Shown here: positions 1-10,772 of the stretch, piece after piece
Layout: each line of letters begins with the position of its first letter
Numbering within the stretch: position 1 is the first letter of the stretch
Translations under genes and position numbers: made by a program
Assembly (NCBI RefSeq): GCF_901709675.1
Contig: NC_051087.1
Location: 2,002,001 to 2,066,000, forward strand
Length of the DNA: 64,000 nucleotides
From: Syngnathus acus
Taxonomy: Eukaryota; Chordata; Actinopteri; Syngnathiformes; Syngnathidae
Direction: 5' to 3'
The notes under the pieces: model-generated
The model's database searches: none
Told to the model about the DNA's origin: nothing
Seen by the model: only the letters and a program-made list of their open reading frames with translations

Positions 1-2576
1 GACGTGTCCACCAAATTTTTGGTGCAATGTCTTTTTTTTTTTGTCAATTAACACCCTGCTGAGTGAATAAGTGCCATTTTTTGGAAGGTGATTGCAGATT
101 GTTCTTGTAACTGCTGATCCACCCTGGCACGTCGTCTTCGTGGGAGGATGTTGGTGTGGGTGTGAGGGGTCCTGAAAAAGGAAATTCCACTCGGAGAGCA
201 GCAGCGGGACTGAGAGGACTGAAATAGCTCGTGTGGGCAGCAGCGGCAAGAGCCGAGGCATCCATCAATGCTACAAAACAGGCCAAAAGCACGACAAATC
301 AAAAGCCTTGACAAAACGTTGTAATCCAATCTTGAGCATGTCAGCACAGCAAACAATGATATCTTTGACATTCTTGGGCCGGGCGGCGTGAATGTGTGTC
401 GGAATGTGCCAGCCGAGGCCACAAATGTTACAGTTGCCGTGGCAACCAAAGTCCTCAAAAACGATTGGGTCATCAAAATGGCCAAGAAGGCTTGAGACAG
501 AAATTTCTGAAATGCCAACTTTCAGCACCTCCAACAAAGTGATTTTGGCTAACTTGAGCCATCTTGCGCTAGCTGAGTTGCCGCTCGGATGTAGGGCAAC
601 CATCCCTGAAGGGCGACTGGTGGAGGCGGCGGCGCAAGCCATCACGCGGGCGACAATGATGTCAAATTCCTGCCCATTAAACGCAACATGCGCCCAAACG
701 CAAAAAAAAAAAATCGAGGACACGACCCATCCATTGTACGCGGCGGAGACCCGACGTCTCGGGTCGTTAGCGTCAGCGACGGGCGGGAGATGAGCGCATC
801 ACCGCGCGAGCTGCATGGACAAGACAGTTGGAGGTTGGAAGCGGATCAAAAGGAGGCCATCTTTGTCAGCGGGAATTAACCACGGCGTGTTTGGAGGCGC
901 AAATACAAATCTGTACTTTTGTCTTTGAAAGCTGCTGAATACAGTTGCGTGGCGGCGGCGGTTCCGCTACACCAGCATGATGCCAACCGGGCCTGAAAAG
1001 AACGCCGGAGAGCTTGTCGACATCACACAAAGGCACACAATAGACGCCGTCCCCAGTTCTCGACCTCCACCCTTTGCACTCCCCCCCCCACCACTCCCTT
1101 ATCCTTACCCGCCAAAACAAAACCGTCTCTTTGTCGCCTGCCGGACTTTTGTGTCTACTTTGTGCCGTCAACACTTTTGCCTACCCAAACATTTAGCGAT
1201 GCTTTTTTAAAACGCTCAATAACTAAGACATTGCAGATTTCTGGGCCGCTGACCTAAATGCTGCCGCTTTAATCCACACTTGGCCCTGAAAACTATCAGA
1301 TGGCAGCCTCGTGCCACGCTGGCCTCGCTAATCTGTCCGAGGCCGCCGGCGCCGAGCGTGAGGAACCGTCAGAAGGACGAGAAACAAAGACAACCATCTA
1401 CAAGAGACTGACCGTATCTCAAAAGGAGAGAGAGAGAGAGAGAGAGAGAGAGACGCAGATGTTGCAATTATCTCTGCTCGGGCTCATTTCCTCTGCCGTT
1501 GCTCAGTTTGCCGACTTGTTTACATTCTCAGTTGGAGATAGTGAGAACTTCCAGGCGGGGATGGACTTTATGGGTGGTGAAACAGTTGGAATTGAGACTT
1601 GGATCAAAAATGGAGTCATTAACATTAAATTGAAGTTAAAAAAAAAAGAGCTCTTGAAAGCAGAGGCTGAAGATAAATGACAAGGGGCAGAATCAACTTT
1701 CAAGTTAAGACAGAGCTGCATTGTGCATGCACACACACACACAGACACACACACAAACACACACACGACACCTGACAGCTGAGCTTGGGTGCGCTCTTCC
1801 AGCCGATTGGTCTAATTATCCGGTGGTGGCATGGAGCCCCTGTAAATAGTGAGTGGGGGGGTCACATTGGCACGTGTGTGACACCCTGCGACTGTTTGTG
1901 TGTTTGGGGAGCAGATGGCGGGCTGCAGCTGGGGGGCGTCGGCCCTCAGAGGGTGTGTTGTGTGCATGCCTCGCTTAACTGGTGTGTGATCGATCCTCAC
2001 TCAATACCATTTAGGCTTGTAGGGGAAAAAAAAAAAATAAATGACAGCGTGTAGTCAGACTTGTTTTGTAAAAATAAATGACTATGTACTAAGGCTTTTT
2101 GTAGTTAAAATAAATGAGTTGGTGGGTGGGGTGGTCCCATGTGCTCAAGCACTCACCGCACCAGACGAGATAAATGGACGAGAGGGGCCGAGTGGAACGA
2201 GGTGGGCGTGAATTGATTTTGCGCACGTCAAATGTGCATTTACTTAAGCCTTGTTGACGTGATCGTGGCGTGGAACTTGCGTGCGCGCCGTAATTAAATG
2301 CCTTATAATTACCAGGAGTCCCGACACCCCTGAAGCCAATAAATCACTGTGAGGATTTTTTTTTTGGCGAGCTAAAAGTATAGCAATCTGCTACTAAAGT
2401 GCACAAAACGGAGTCCTCTATACTCGGCTGCGACCAACAGAAGCGCTGATGCGTCACTCGAGTCAGACGAAGGACGGCTGACCTACATTCAATGAGTGCA
2501 ACTTATCGATTCTGGACACAATTCTGCTCCACACTGGCATGGAAAGAAGAGTTCAAAGTTGATGGATTCAAAGTAC
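1..2576 (-). other. dclk2: dclk2 intron 2 (partial)
   Basis: This stretch lies downstream, on the minus strand, of the second dclk2 coding exon, and I find no third exon in it. The residues expected next in the family (VTCLQDFF...) are not encoded here in any way I can recognise. It holds simple repeats: a (GA)n run near 1425-1454, a CA-rich run near 1731-1766 and short poly-A/T tracts. Two overlapping open frames near 271-793, one per strand, have no recognisable domain. The rest is anonymous intron. Confidence 0.7.
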
Positions 2577-2917
2577 CTGCTTGCCTTGCAGCGTGTACAG
2601 CCTTTTGACGGCGCCCGAGTCCAGCTTGATGGCGTCCGTGATGTCGGTGAGCACCTGCTCGAAGGAGTGCGCCGTCTTCCTGTTGAGCAGGACGCGCACG
2701 GCCTTGCGCGGTTTGACCCCGCTACGGACCACCGTCACCAGTTTGGGCTTGATGAAATCTTTGGGTTGCTGGCGTTGGTGCTCGCCCCGCGGCGAGACCA
2801 GCGACGACAGCGAGCGCGACGTGCCCGTCTTGCAGCTCACGGCCCAGTTGGGGTTGACGTTCTTGGCGTAGTCCACGCGGCGGAAAGGCTCGTTGGAGGC
2901 GCACACGTAGCTTTCCC
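2577..2917 (-). CDS. dclk2: dclk2 coding exon 2 (end of DCX1, start of DCX2)
   Basis: This exon encodes residues 136-249 of a doublecortin-like kinase. It completes the first DCX (tubulin-binding) domain with [20 protein letters not shown], then has a short Ser/Arg linker (about residues 168-190), then opens the second DCX domain with [19 protein letters not shown] and ends at LYTLQGKQ. It is bounded by a CTGCAG acceptor (just above 2917) and a GTACTT donor (just below 2577). Its 341 nt plus the 406 nt of exon 1 make 249 whole codons, so the junction phases agree. '[12 protein letters not shown]' is the DCLK2 form; DCLK1 has 'CGSIEPFKKLEY' at this place. Synteny with nr3c2 also favours dclk2. 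I infer that the protein binds and stabilises microtubules as in its family; the kinase domain is outside the window. An a/b paralogue cannot be assigned. Confidence 0.93.
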
Positions 2918-4882
2918 CTGCAGGGGGGAAAAAAAGCAATTGCGGTTGTTGAATTATTGTGCTGTTGGGTGCTTTACTAGAGGTGTCAGAACAAATCGAT
3001 TAATCGATTCTCAAATTAATCGCCTCGTATTTTTTATAATCGACTAATTGTTCACTGAATCATCCCAAAGAAGCAAAAATAATAAACTGTAATCTGGGAA
3101 AATGTTTTGAATACACTTTGATGCCAATAAAATCGTACCAGATTATTCAATTCATCAATGGAATCCATTCATCTAATTTCAAAATATTTGATACTAACAC
3201 TTAGCTAGCTGCCTATACTTGACCAAATAAACTTGCTAATAAACAAGAGATGCTCAAATCAGGAGGTCACATATTCACTAACATGTTCGTCATGCAAAGC
3301 CCAAGTGTGGAAGCAAGTCAACTAAAGGACAAATCGGACTTTTCAACATTAGCCCGCTGAGCCGTTAAGCTGGCCTTCATCCAAGACAAAATGTATCCGC
3401 TAGCATTCCAGTTGGGGAGTGGACACACAAATATTTCCCTCTCGGAGCCAGGACAAAATGTGACGCTGCATAGCTCGGCTCGCCTAAAGCGCAGCACATC
3501 GATCCGGCAGTGATCAGGTGACGTGCATGTGGGAGGAAAGCAGCACACAAAATAAGCCCTTCAAACCCAAATGCCGGCGAGAACATGAAATCCACACTAA
3601 TGTGTGTCAAGAGGAAGGAAGAGAGGCTTCTGGGTGACAACGCCTGGCTCCCTTGATACTTGGCTTTATTCAGCTTGCTAATTATATAGCGAGGCCACAG
3701 AAGGAGGCCGCCGACTATTACGCAGCTGTCATTTGACTGTCGGGGGCCTTTTGGATCATCCCGCAATGTTGTGACGAAGCCGCTGGAACGACTAGTGACA
3801 AGTCCAGTCCCCTGAGGGGGGGGGGATCTCAGGTGCAGCAAAAGGGAAGCCTACATCAGGGACTGCTGTCCTCATGTGGATGACAGATGCGGTCAGTCCA
3901 GGAATCGTTCCAAGCATCCATAGAAGCTAAAGGTGTTCCTCACACTGGATCCCATTGCCATAAATGAGAATGCTGAGTAGGGCTTTGGTTACCGTAACAA
4001 CCGTTAGCACAATACCCCCGTGCCACCTTTTTTTTTTAGCACAGCAGCGAGGTCCCGCTCGGTAATCCCACCCACTCGCTGGTTTGCACACACAAGGGAT
4101 GTTGAGGGGCCTCAATCCAGAGCTGCAAAGTGCCAAGGGGTGCAAAAAATGTCGACTCACGCGGCCTGAAAGATGACAAGAGCCCGGTGCTCGGCTTATT
4201 TGAACTCCTTTGGATATCTCGAAAGCTCTGTTTTTTATTGCAGTCCAGAGGTCTACAGTGTACTTTAATCCTGATCATAAAAGTGAGTTGAGCCTATAAA
4301 GGGGGATAAAAACTTTTTCTATGGCGGAAGCACTGAGCTGATGGATGTTTAAATGCGCTTGGGAAATAACATTTTATAGCCAAACAAATTACTTGCCAAA
4401 CAGAATTACGGCTGATTAGAGCTCGATGCGCCAATGACTAGGCCTTGGCGAGCCACCAGCAAATGTTGATGGGCATATTAGATGGATGGATTGAAAAATA
4501 GGTATACATATACATTAGAGCCCTGCAATTCTTGGCTGAAAGGAATTGCGAAAATCCATGAAAATTGGACAATTCCAAAAAACGCCAGACTCAACTCACC
4601 CCTGGCAAAAAAATATGGACCAGTCTATTCATTCAGTTGTTTGATTTTGGAGAAGAAGAAAAAAACAGATGACACGAAACTCACACAACCAGAAACATTC
4701 AAAGTTTGAAAAGTTTTGCCACATGTCTGTGATGTTTTTTTTCTTCTTCTACAGATGCAAACAACTGCATGAACATCCTCTGAACCTGGTGATTCCATAT
4801 TTTTTTTACCAGGGCCAGTCAGACAAATATGTTAGCCTCGAGACGTCATTGCTTATTCTTTCTGGGGGTCTCCCCACCTTAC
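2918..4882 (-). other. dclk2: dclk2 intron 1
   Basis: An intron of about 2 kb with a GTAAGG donor and a CTGCAG acceptor on the minus strand. The segment around 2980-3060 contains the ATCGATTAATCGA-type inverted motif seen in many fish hAT-like short elements and may be a fragment of one. A poly-G run sits near 3818-3827. I see nothing else with a supportable function. Confidence 0.75.
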
Positions 4883-5288
4883 CCTCCACAAGCTCGTCTA
4901 AGCTGCTGATCTTCCTGCCCCCGTCCAGGGCGTACAGAGTCCGGACCCCCTGCGGCAGGTTGACGTTGTCCGACAGCGAGCGCGTCAGCTCCATGAGGAG
5001 CGCGTCCATGGAACGGAACCGGTCGGAGGACACCGCGTACACCAGACCCTTGAAGTACTTGTCTCCATTTCTGTAGAAGCGGACTTTCTTGGCCTTCTTC
5101 TCAGACGTGAGCGACTGCAAGGTTCGAGTCCGGTAGAAGCTGCAGTGCGCGCTGTGCGCCGGGCTGGCTGTTAGGAGCCGGAAGGAGCTTCCCACGCCGG
5201 CGTGGGAGCCCGGAGCCTTCGGCGTCCGATGAGGCTTGCTGTCGCGTTCTTCGAAGTGCTCCAATTCCAAGCTCCGGCTCAGCGACAT
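4883..5288 (-). CDS. dclk2: dclk2 coding exon 1 (start codon and DCX1)
   Basis: The first coding exon of doublecortin-like kinase 2, a neuronal microtubule-associated Ser/Thr kinase. Translation starts at the ATG whose complement is at 5286-5288, giving [16 protein letters not shown], which matches the family's conserved N-terminus ([11 protein letters not shown]). The conserved [17 protein letters not shown] segment follows at residues 42-58. DCX domain 1 starts near residue 68 ([19 protein letters not shown]) and runs through [34 protein letters not shown]. The exon ends in GAG G|GTAAGG, phase 1. The upstream frame stays open, but the next upstream candidate start is not ATG, so the conserved Met is the start. 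The gene is head-to-head with nr3c2. Residues 17-40, between the N-terminal motif and SPAHSAHC, differ from the mammalian sequence as I remember it, which is usual for this variable stretch. Confidence 0.93.
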
Positions 5289-5650
5289 GTTGTCTTCTTG
5301 GCGTCCAGTGTTTCTCAATAAAAAGCAACTTTACTTGAACGGCCGGAGATCCAGAACTTTCCTACAAAACGAGTCCAAACGCGTTCAAAATGAATCGTTT
5401 CAACATCTTAGTTGTCCTGAAGATCACAAAGTTGGTTAAAGAAAAACTTGAACGAGGCTCGGGAAGAACTCCATCCGCTTGCTTTGGTTCCTCTGCGGAC
5501 AGCGAGCGCCCAATTGTGTCAAATGAATGGATGGAGGGCGCAAGCGTGAGGGAGGGAAGCCCGGAAGCTCACACGACGCAGGGCCCTAAAGCCCGTCTCT
5601 TTACCTTCCGTAGTGTGTGTGCGCGTGTGTGTATACGCTCTCCTCCTCCA
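5289..5650 (-). promoter_or_regulatory. dclk2: presumed dclk2 5' UTR and promoter region
   Basis: This is the sequence directly upstream of the dclk2 ATG on the minus strand. It should hold the 5' UTR and core promoter by position only. It is moderately GC-rich near 5455-5600 and ends in a GT-rich tract around 5611-5632. I could not identify a TATA box or a transcription start, so the limits are arbitrary. Confidence 0.3.
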
Positions 5651-6498
5651 AGTATTTTTATTTATTTTTTTGTTACGTTCATTTGATCAAAAGGACAACT
5701 AAATCAGATTGCTAACACATTTATCACAACATTTATAGCTAAAGCTAATTTCTAAAAAGCGCCTTCCCAAGTAGGGCTTTTAGACAAACAAAATAAAGCA
5801 AAACAAAATTAGAAGTATCCATGGGGATATTTCTTTCTTGGGAAGTGCAACTTTTATTCCTCGAAATAGGCCTGATTATAATTTATACCTTTATTCTCCA
5901 AATAATAATCCTTTAAATCCAGAAATGTTATGGGTGTAAAGTTGTATATTTATAGTCAAACCTTTTAGGACTGCAATACATAATACAAATAATTAGACCT
6001 TTCAGTGAATGAAGTTACTATACATACCACCCATGAACTTCCAAGGACGCAGCCGGAATTCTTCCCGTCCGAAAGCAGCTGTGTCGGAAGGAAGTGAGCG
6101 CGCAGCGCAGCGCAGTGCGCAGAAAGCAAATTGGCGCACTTTTCCTGCAGCCAGGCAACAGGATATCCTGTACTGCAGGATGACAAGCGTCCCAATCTCC
6201 TCTATAAACAACAAGCACATGCTGCATGGAACGCTGGATTGTGTTAATATTTCGCAATCAGGAAAAACATTTCGGTCAAACGCAAATTTAGTGTGACGTT
6301 TGTCACTTGATTAACATCCGTAGCATACTGGTTGTTTTGCCTGCTGCTGCGTCACTGCTTTTTATATTTAAAGTTGCCTCGAGACTGCTGTTCTCATTCC
6401 GCCCATTCACATTGAAAATTTGCCTCGAGAGACTCGTGCTTATCGTTTATGCGTCATCCGTCTGAGCAGAAATTGTGACTCCCAAAGCAAATCCTCTA

Positions 6499-6512
6499 GC
6501 GCCCTCTAGTGT
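6499..6512 (-). promoter_or_regulatory. CTCF-like motif
   Basis: The minus-strand sequence ACACTAGAGGGCGC matches the consensus CCASYAGRKGGCRS at 13 of 14 positions; the first base differs. CTCF is the vertebrate insulator and loop-anchor protein. Occupancy cannot be seen from sequence. Confidence 0.45.
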
Positions 6513-6778
6513 CTATTTTAAGACATTGCCAGAAGGAAACTATACAGTCAAATGTGAATATAGCACTCACAAGAATTTCTTGTACAAGAAAAAAAGTAGT
6601 TTTATTCTTATATGAAAAATATAAAATATGTAACATGAAAATTACATTATTTTGATAACTTAGTTTCAGCAAAGTTATGTGGTTTAATTTATTTTATGGT
6701 AGTTTTCCCGGAAACTTCAGCGGAGATTGTCAATTAAAGTCTAGCACAAGAAATAAGTTTGGTTTAAGCGGGTATTTG

Positions 6779-6792
6779 GCGCCATCTTGTGG
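6779..6792 (-). promoter_or_regulatory. CTCF-like motif
   Basis: The minus-strand sequence CCACAAGATGGCGC matches CCASYAGRKGGCRS at 13 of 14 positions. It lies 280 bp from the previous motif in the same orientation. Such cores also occur in old repeats, so binding is inferred only. Confidence 0.45.
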
Positions 6793-7510
6793 CGTGTAAG
6801 AATGTTTCAAAAAGCGCAAAAACAGTGAAAACCGAGCTATTTTTTTTTTCTTTTGAGCGAATAACAGCTCTTTCATCGGTGCTCCTTTTGCTGTTATATC
6901 CAAAATGAATAATTGATTCTGTAGCATGAGCATGACCATTCGTGCACTCATAATTGACGTCAGTATTAGGCGTGTGATTTTGCACCTCCACGATTAGCAA
7001 AAATGAACTATGATGCATAGATCATCTTTCACATTAAATGTGTCAAAACATTAGCATGGCGAGCAGTTGGGGCGCTGACGGTTGTCTTTCACGGTGCATA
7101 CCAACAAAACCAGCTGGCAGGTTAACTTGCCTGACGTCAGAGTCGCTGGGCGTTCTCATTGGCTGAGCTCATGAGAATGTGCAGATGCACCTGATAGCAC
7201 CACGCACGGGTGATGACGTTGCCCGTGGAATTCAAAATATTGTCATATAAGGCTGTGTATTGAGCAACAAGGCTCTAAACTGAAACAATGAGGTTAAATG
7301 AGTATAAAGTAAAATATATTAAATATGATATGATGATGCCTTCAGGTGCAAAATGAATTTCTTTGTTTCATTTATAGGTTCCATTACCATATTTTAATTG
7401 AATTTGTGATAATTTTTATAGTATTTTTAAAGCAATGTTTTTAAGTTAACTTTGTGTCATTTTGATTTTTCAGACAACTCAACCGAACAAAGCTGTCTGG
7501 TTTCGATTAG

Positions 7511-7524
7511 TCAGTAGATGGCGC
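7511..7524 (+). promoter_or_regulatory. CTCF-like motif
   Basis: The plus-strand sequence TCAGTAGATGGCGC matches CCASYAGRKGGCRS at 13 of 14 positions. Its orientation is opposite to the two motifs at 6499 and 6779, giving a divergent cluster of the kind found at domain boundaries. Confidence 0.45.
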
Positions 7525-10500
7525 TGTTTGACAGGCCTCTTACTGTACAGTACCGACTGCCTCCTTTCCTGTAAGAAAGTTTTCCCCAACTTCCTCAGAC
7601 TTTCTGGCCGAGAGCACCTGGAGCCATGTCAGTCTCAATCCTTCAGGGACTCAGCAGTGCAACACTCGCCGTGTCCAAATGGAAATGTGAATTGGATGCT
7701 TTGGAGAACTGCACGACTGTAAGACTGACAGCTATCAACTTTCGGCGAAAAAATGGATCCGGGAGTCACGTTTGTGCGTGGTGTGTGTGTGCATAGCAAT
7801 TGTATACACACAGCGACTGATTGGTAGTTGACATGGGCCCGTCCTGTTCGTGGACGTTACACCTCGCATCCGTTGCCTGGCAACAGCTCCCCCATTGTGG
7901 TCTTTGGCGTGGAGACGACAGGAAGTGATGCTTTGCTGCTGCTCTCTGTGAATCGCACACTTGGTAGTGGACTGAACATGTAACAATTTACATGAGTATT
8001 TATGTACTGTGTTGAGGAATGCTACAAAAGGATTAAAAAAAAAAATGACGCCAAGGACCGCTCTGCAAAATACAAATGAGAATGTTAAGGAAAATGGTCA
8101 AAAGTAACTTTACTTAAGGATATGCTAGTTTAGATAGTAGATACAAATGAGAATAACAAATCATTAGCAGACGCTACCTCGCTCGCATACAAATTCAATG
8201 TTTTAGGCGAGATCTGCCTCCAAAAACCTCTCCGGGCTCGAGTCGGCGGTGTGGTTTTCGTCTCCTCATCGCGCTCGATGCCATCTGTTGCTCATTTTTC
8301 CATTTGGTTCCCGTTTCACGTTGGCCCGGGCGAAGCCTCGCATCTTGTGAAGCTTTCGGCATGCAAGAATTTGTTCATTTGATTCCTTCTAAATGAGGGT
8401 TTTGTCACGAGAGCGACGTTGTGAAGCCAATGCATTTGAAATAAGATAGAGTCATGGTGAATGAAATTGAATAGAATGTAATGTCGGTAGCACAGTTTAA
8501 ATATCAAGCCTTGTTCATGTTGCTGTACAATTGCTTCTGTGGACAGTTTTGCAATTTATAGATGACTAAAATTCACCTTCAATCTAATTATATTCCATTT
8601 CAAACAAATTTTGATTCATTAATGAATCAAGGAGCTAAATGCTAACACACCTCCATTTTAAAATTTCCAAATATTTTGTAGTGTGAGATGCACAGAAACA
8701 ATCTTGTTAGCGCTAAGGCTAATGCTAAGAGCATAAAAGTCATTAGTGACGGCTAATATTTCAAACAACAAGATTAGCTTTGGCATAAAAAGTGTCCACC
8801 AACAGTCTCGACAAGGGTCACCAGGGCAACGACAGATTCCAATGCATCTTTTAGCATCACGACTTTAAAAGTTACCATTTTAGCCGCCATCTTGTCTGCA
8901 AAACGAAACAGCAAGCTGTCGAGCCAAGTTTGTGCAGAATGTGTGCGGAGCTTGTAGAAGTAAATATTAATAGAGAGCGGAGAGCAGCGGCTTGAATATT
9001 TCAAATCGGAGCGGCTCCGGCTGCATTCCTCGCTGTGATGCATTAACGCTACGACGCAGGCTCCCGCAAGGCGACGGCCGCGCTAGCGTCACAGAGTGAA
9101 GTACTTTTTCGCCTTCTGACCCTCTGCACTTGAGTTTAATGCTGAAGAAGCATTGAGGGAGCTTCGTAATATTATGGCCTTTTCATTGGCTGACACAATT
9201 GTCATCAGTGCTTTGAGTTTTTGATTCAAACAAGAGTATTCTGTGAGGAAACACGATAGATCCACGATAGAAACCCAACCCAACATGTCCAATTACATTT
9301 GACTCCTCAAATCACTTTAATTTGTCTTCAGGCACTTTTCCCATAACAACCTTCGGAACAAATTCCCGCGCCGCCGTTCCAAGAAGTGCGTCTTAGCCTG
9401 GCGTGATTTGAATAATTCAAGTAATAGAGTGTGTGAAGTGAGCGACGAGCAGCCTGCTGCAGTGTGGAGGTGATTGTACAAACTAAGTGCTGGATGGATT
9501 CTATGGCCCGATTGGGCCTGTCTGCACAGTGGTGGCGTCATGACACACGACTTAGTCCTGGCTAAGGCCTAGAATCCTTCCTTATCAATCAAGTTGTGTC
9601 GTTTAAACTCCAAAAGTCTTAGCTAGCTGTAGTGCTCATGCAGCTCAGTGCTGCCAATTGTGGCACAATGCGGTACTACACCACAAATGCATAATTCTTC
9701 ATTCTGAGTTGCCTGCTGACAAGACATGAAGTCGGACTGGTGATTTAACGCCGCGAATCCAATCCCGACCGGGATGACCCGAGACGCGCAAATTAACAAT
9801 GGCCGGCGGCCGACTCACTTCTCCTCCTCCTCCGGTCGCTCCAATTGGGTCTTTTGGATCCGAGTCAACGCAGTCATCTGGCTTTGATGTAAAGCAGGTT
9901 GACTGGTAATTATGCAGATTGCCCTCCATTACGCAGAAAGATGGTTTTAATGTCTTCGCCGGCCATAAAGTGTCACATGCATCATAGGCCCGGATGCATA
10001 TTGTGCTTTACGGTGTCGTCATGTTTTTTCCGACATAATTACATTTTTAGAGTTGGATTTTTACCCAAACCCTGTGAAGATTTACTCTCCCAACATTTAC
10101 AGGATGTAAGTGCTGTAAAATAACACACAATTAGATCAAACCGTTAAAAGTAACAGTTCGGAATTATTTTCAGGGCCTCCCGTTATTCCAGGAGCTTTTT
10201 ACACTTGATAAATATTTCATTGCGACTTAGAAGACAAATTCCCAAACCTCCAGCGACTTTCAGGAAGTTCTCACTCTTGCAGAACTTTGTAATTACAAAA
10301 GTTTTGAAGAATGAAGCTAACAGATAACAGCTAATCTAATGGGAGGCTAGCCATACACGTGTTACTCCCTTTTTTTTTTTTTAAAACTGGCATTGGTTGT
10401 GCAGCTGTAAATGTCTCATTAACCTAGGTGCCATTCATTAACGTTCCATTATTCATCTGCTTTGGACTCGCCACATTTCCTCTACGGTGACAATTTCACG

Positions 10501-10653
10501 GCCGGCACGGGAACATTAATTACTTCTTTATTTGTTACTAATTAGGGGGGCTAAATTTAGCAGCAAGAGACGTTGCATGTAATTATCGGAGATACTGCAT
10601 TGACAGTATTGAAGTGAAATGAGGCACAAAAAATAAATGCATAAAAAGTCATC

Positions 10654-10772
10654 TTATTTATTTATTTATTTGGGTATTTATTTGGGTATTATTTGGGTAT
10701 TTATTTAGGTATTGATCTATTTAGTATCTATCAATTTATTTATTTGGTATTTATCCATTTATTTATTTATTT
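10654..10772. repeat. AT-rich minisatellite, unit about 12 bp
   Basis: A degenerate tandem array of TTTATTTGGGTA-like units flanked by pure TTTA tracts. Unit variants include TTTAGGTA and TTTGGTA. No coding potential. Confidence 0.8.

Noticed and set aside
2980-3070. Full hAT element with ATCGATTAATCGA motif
   Set aside because: Only a short internal-like fragment; no matching opposite end or target duplication found, so noted under the intron only.
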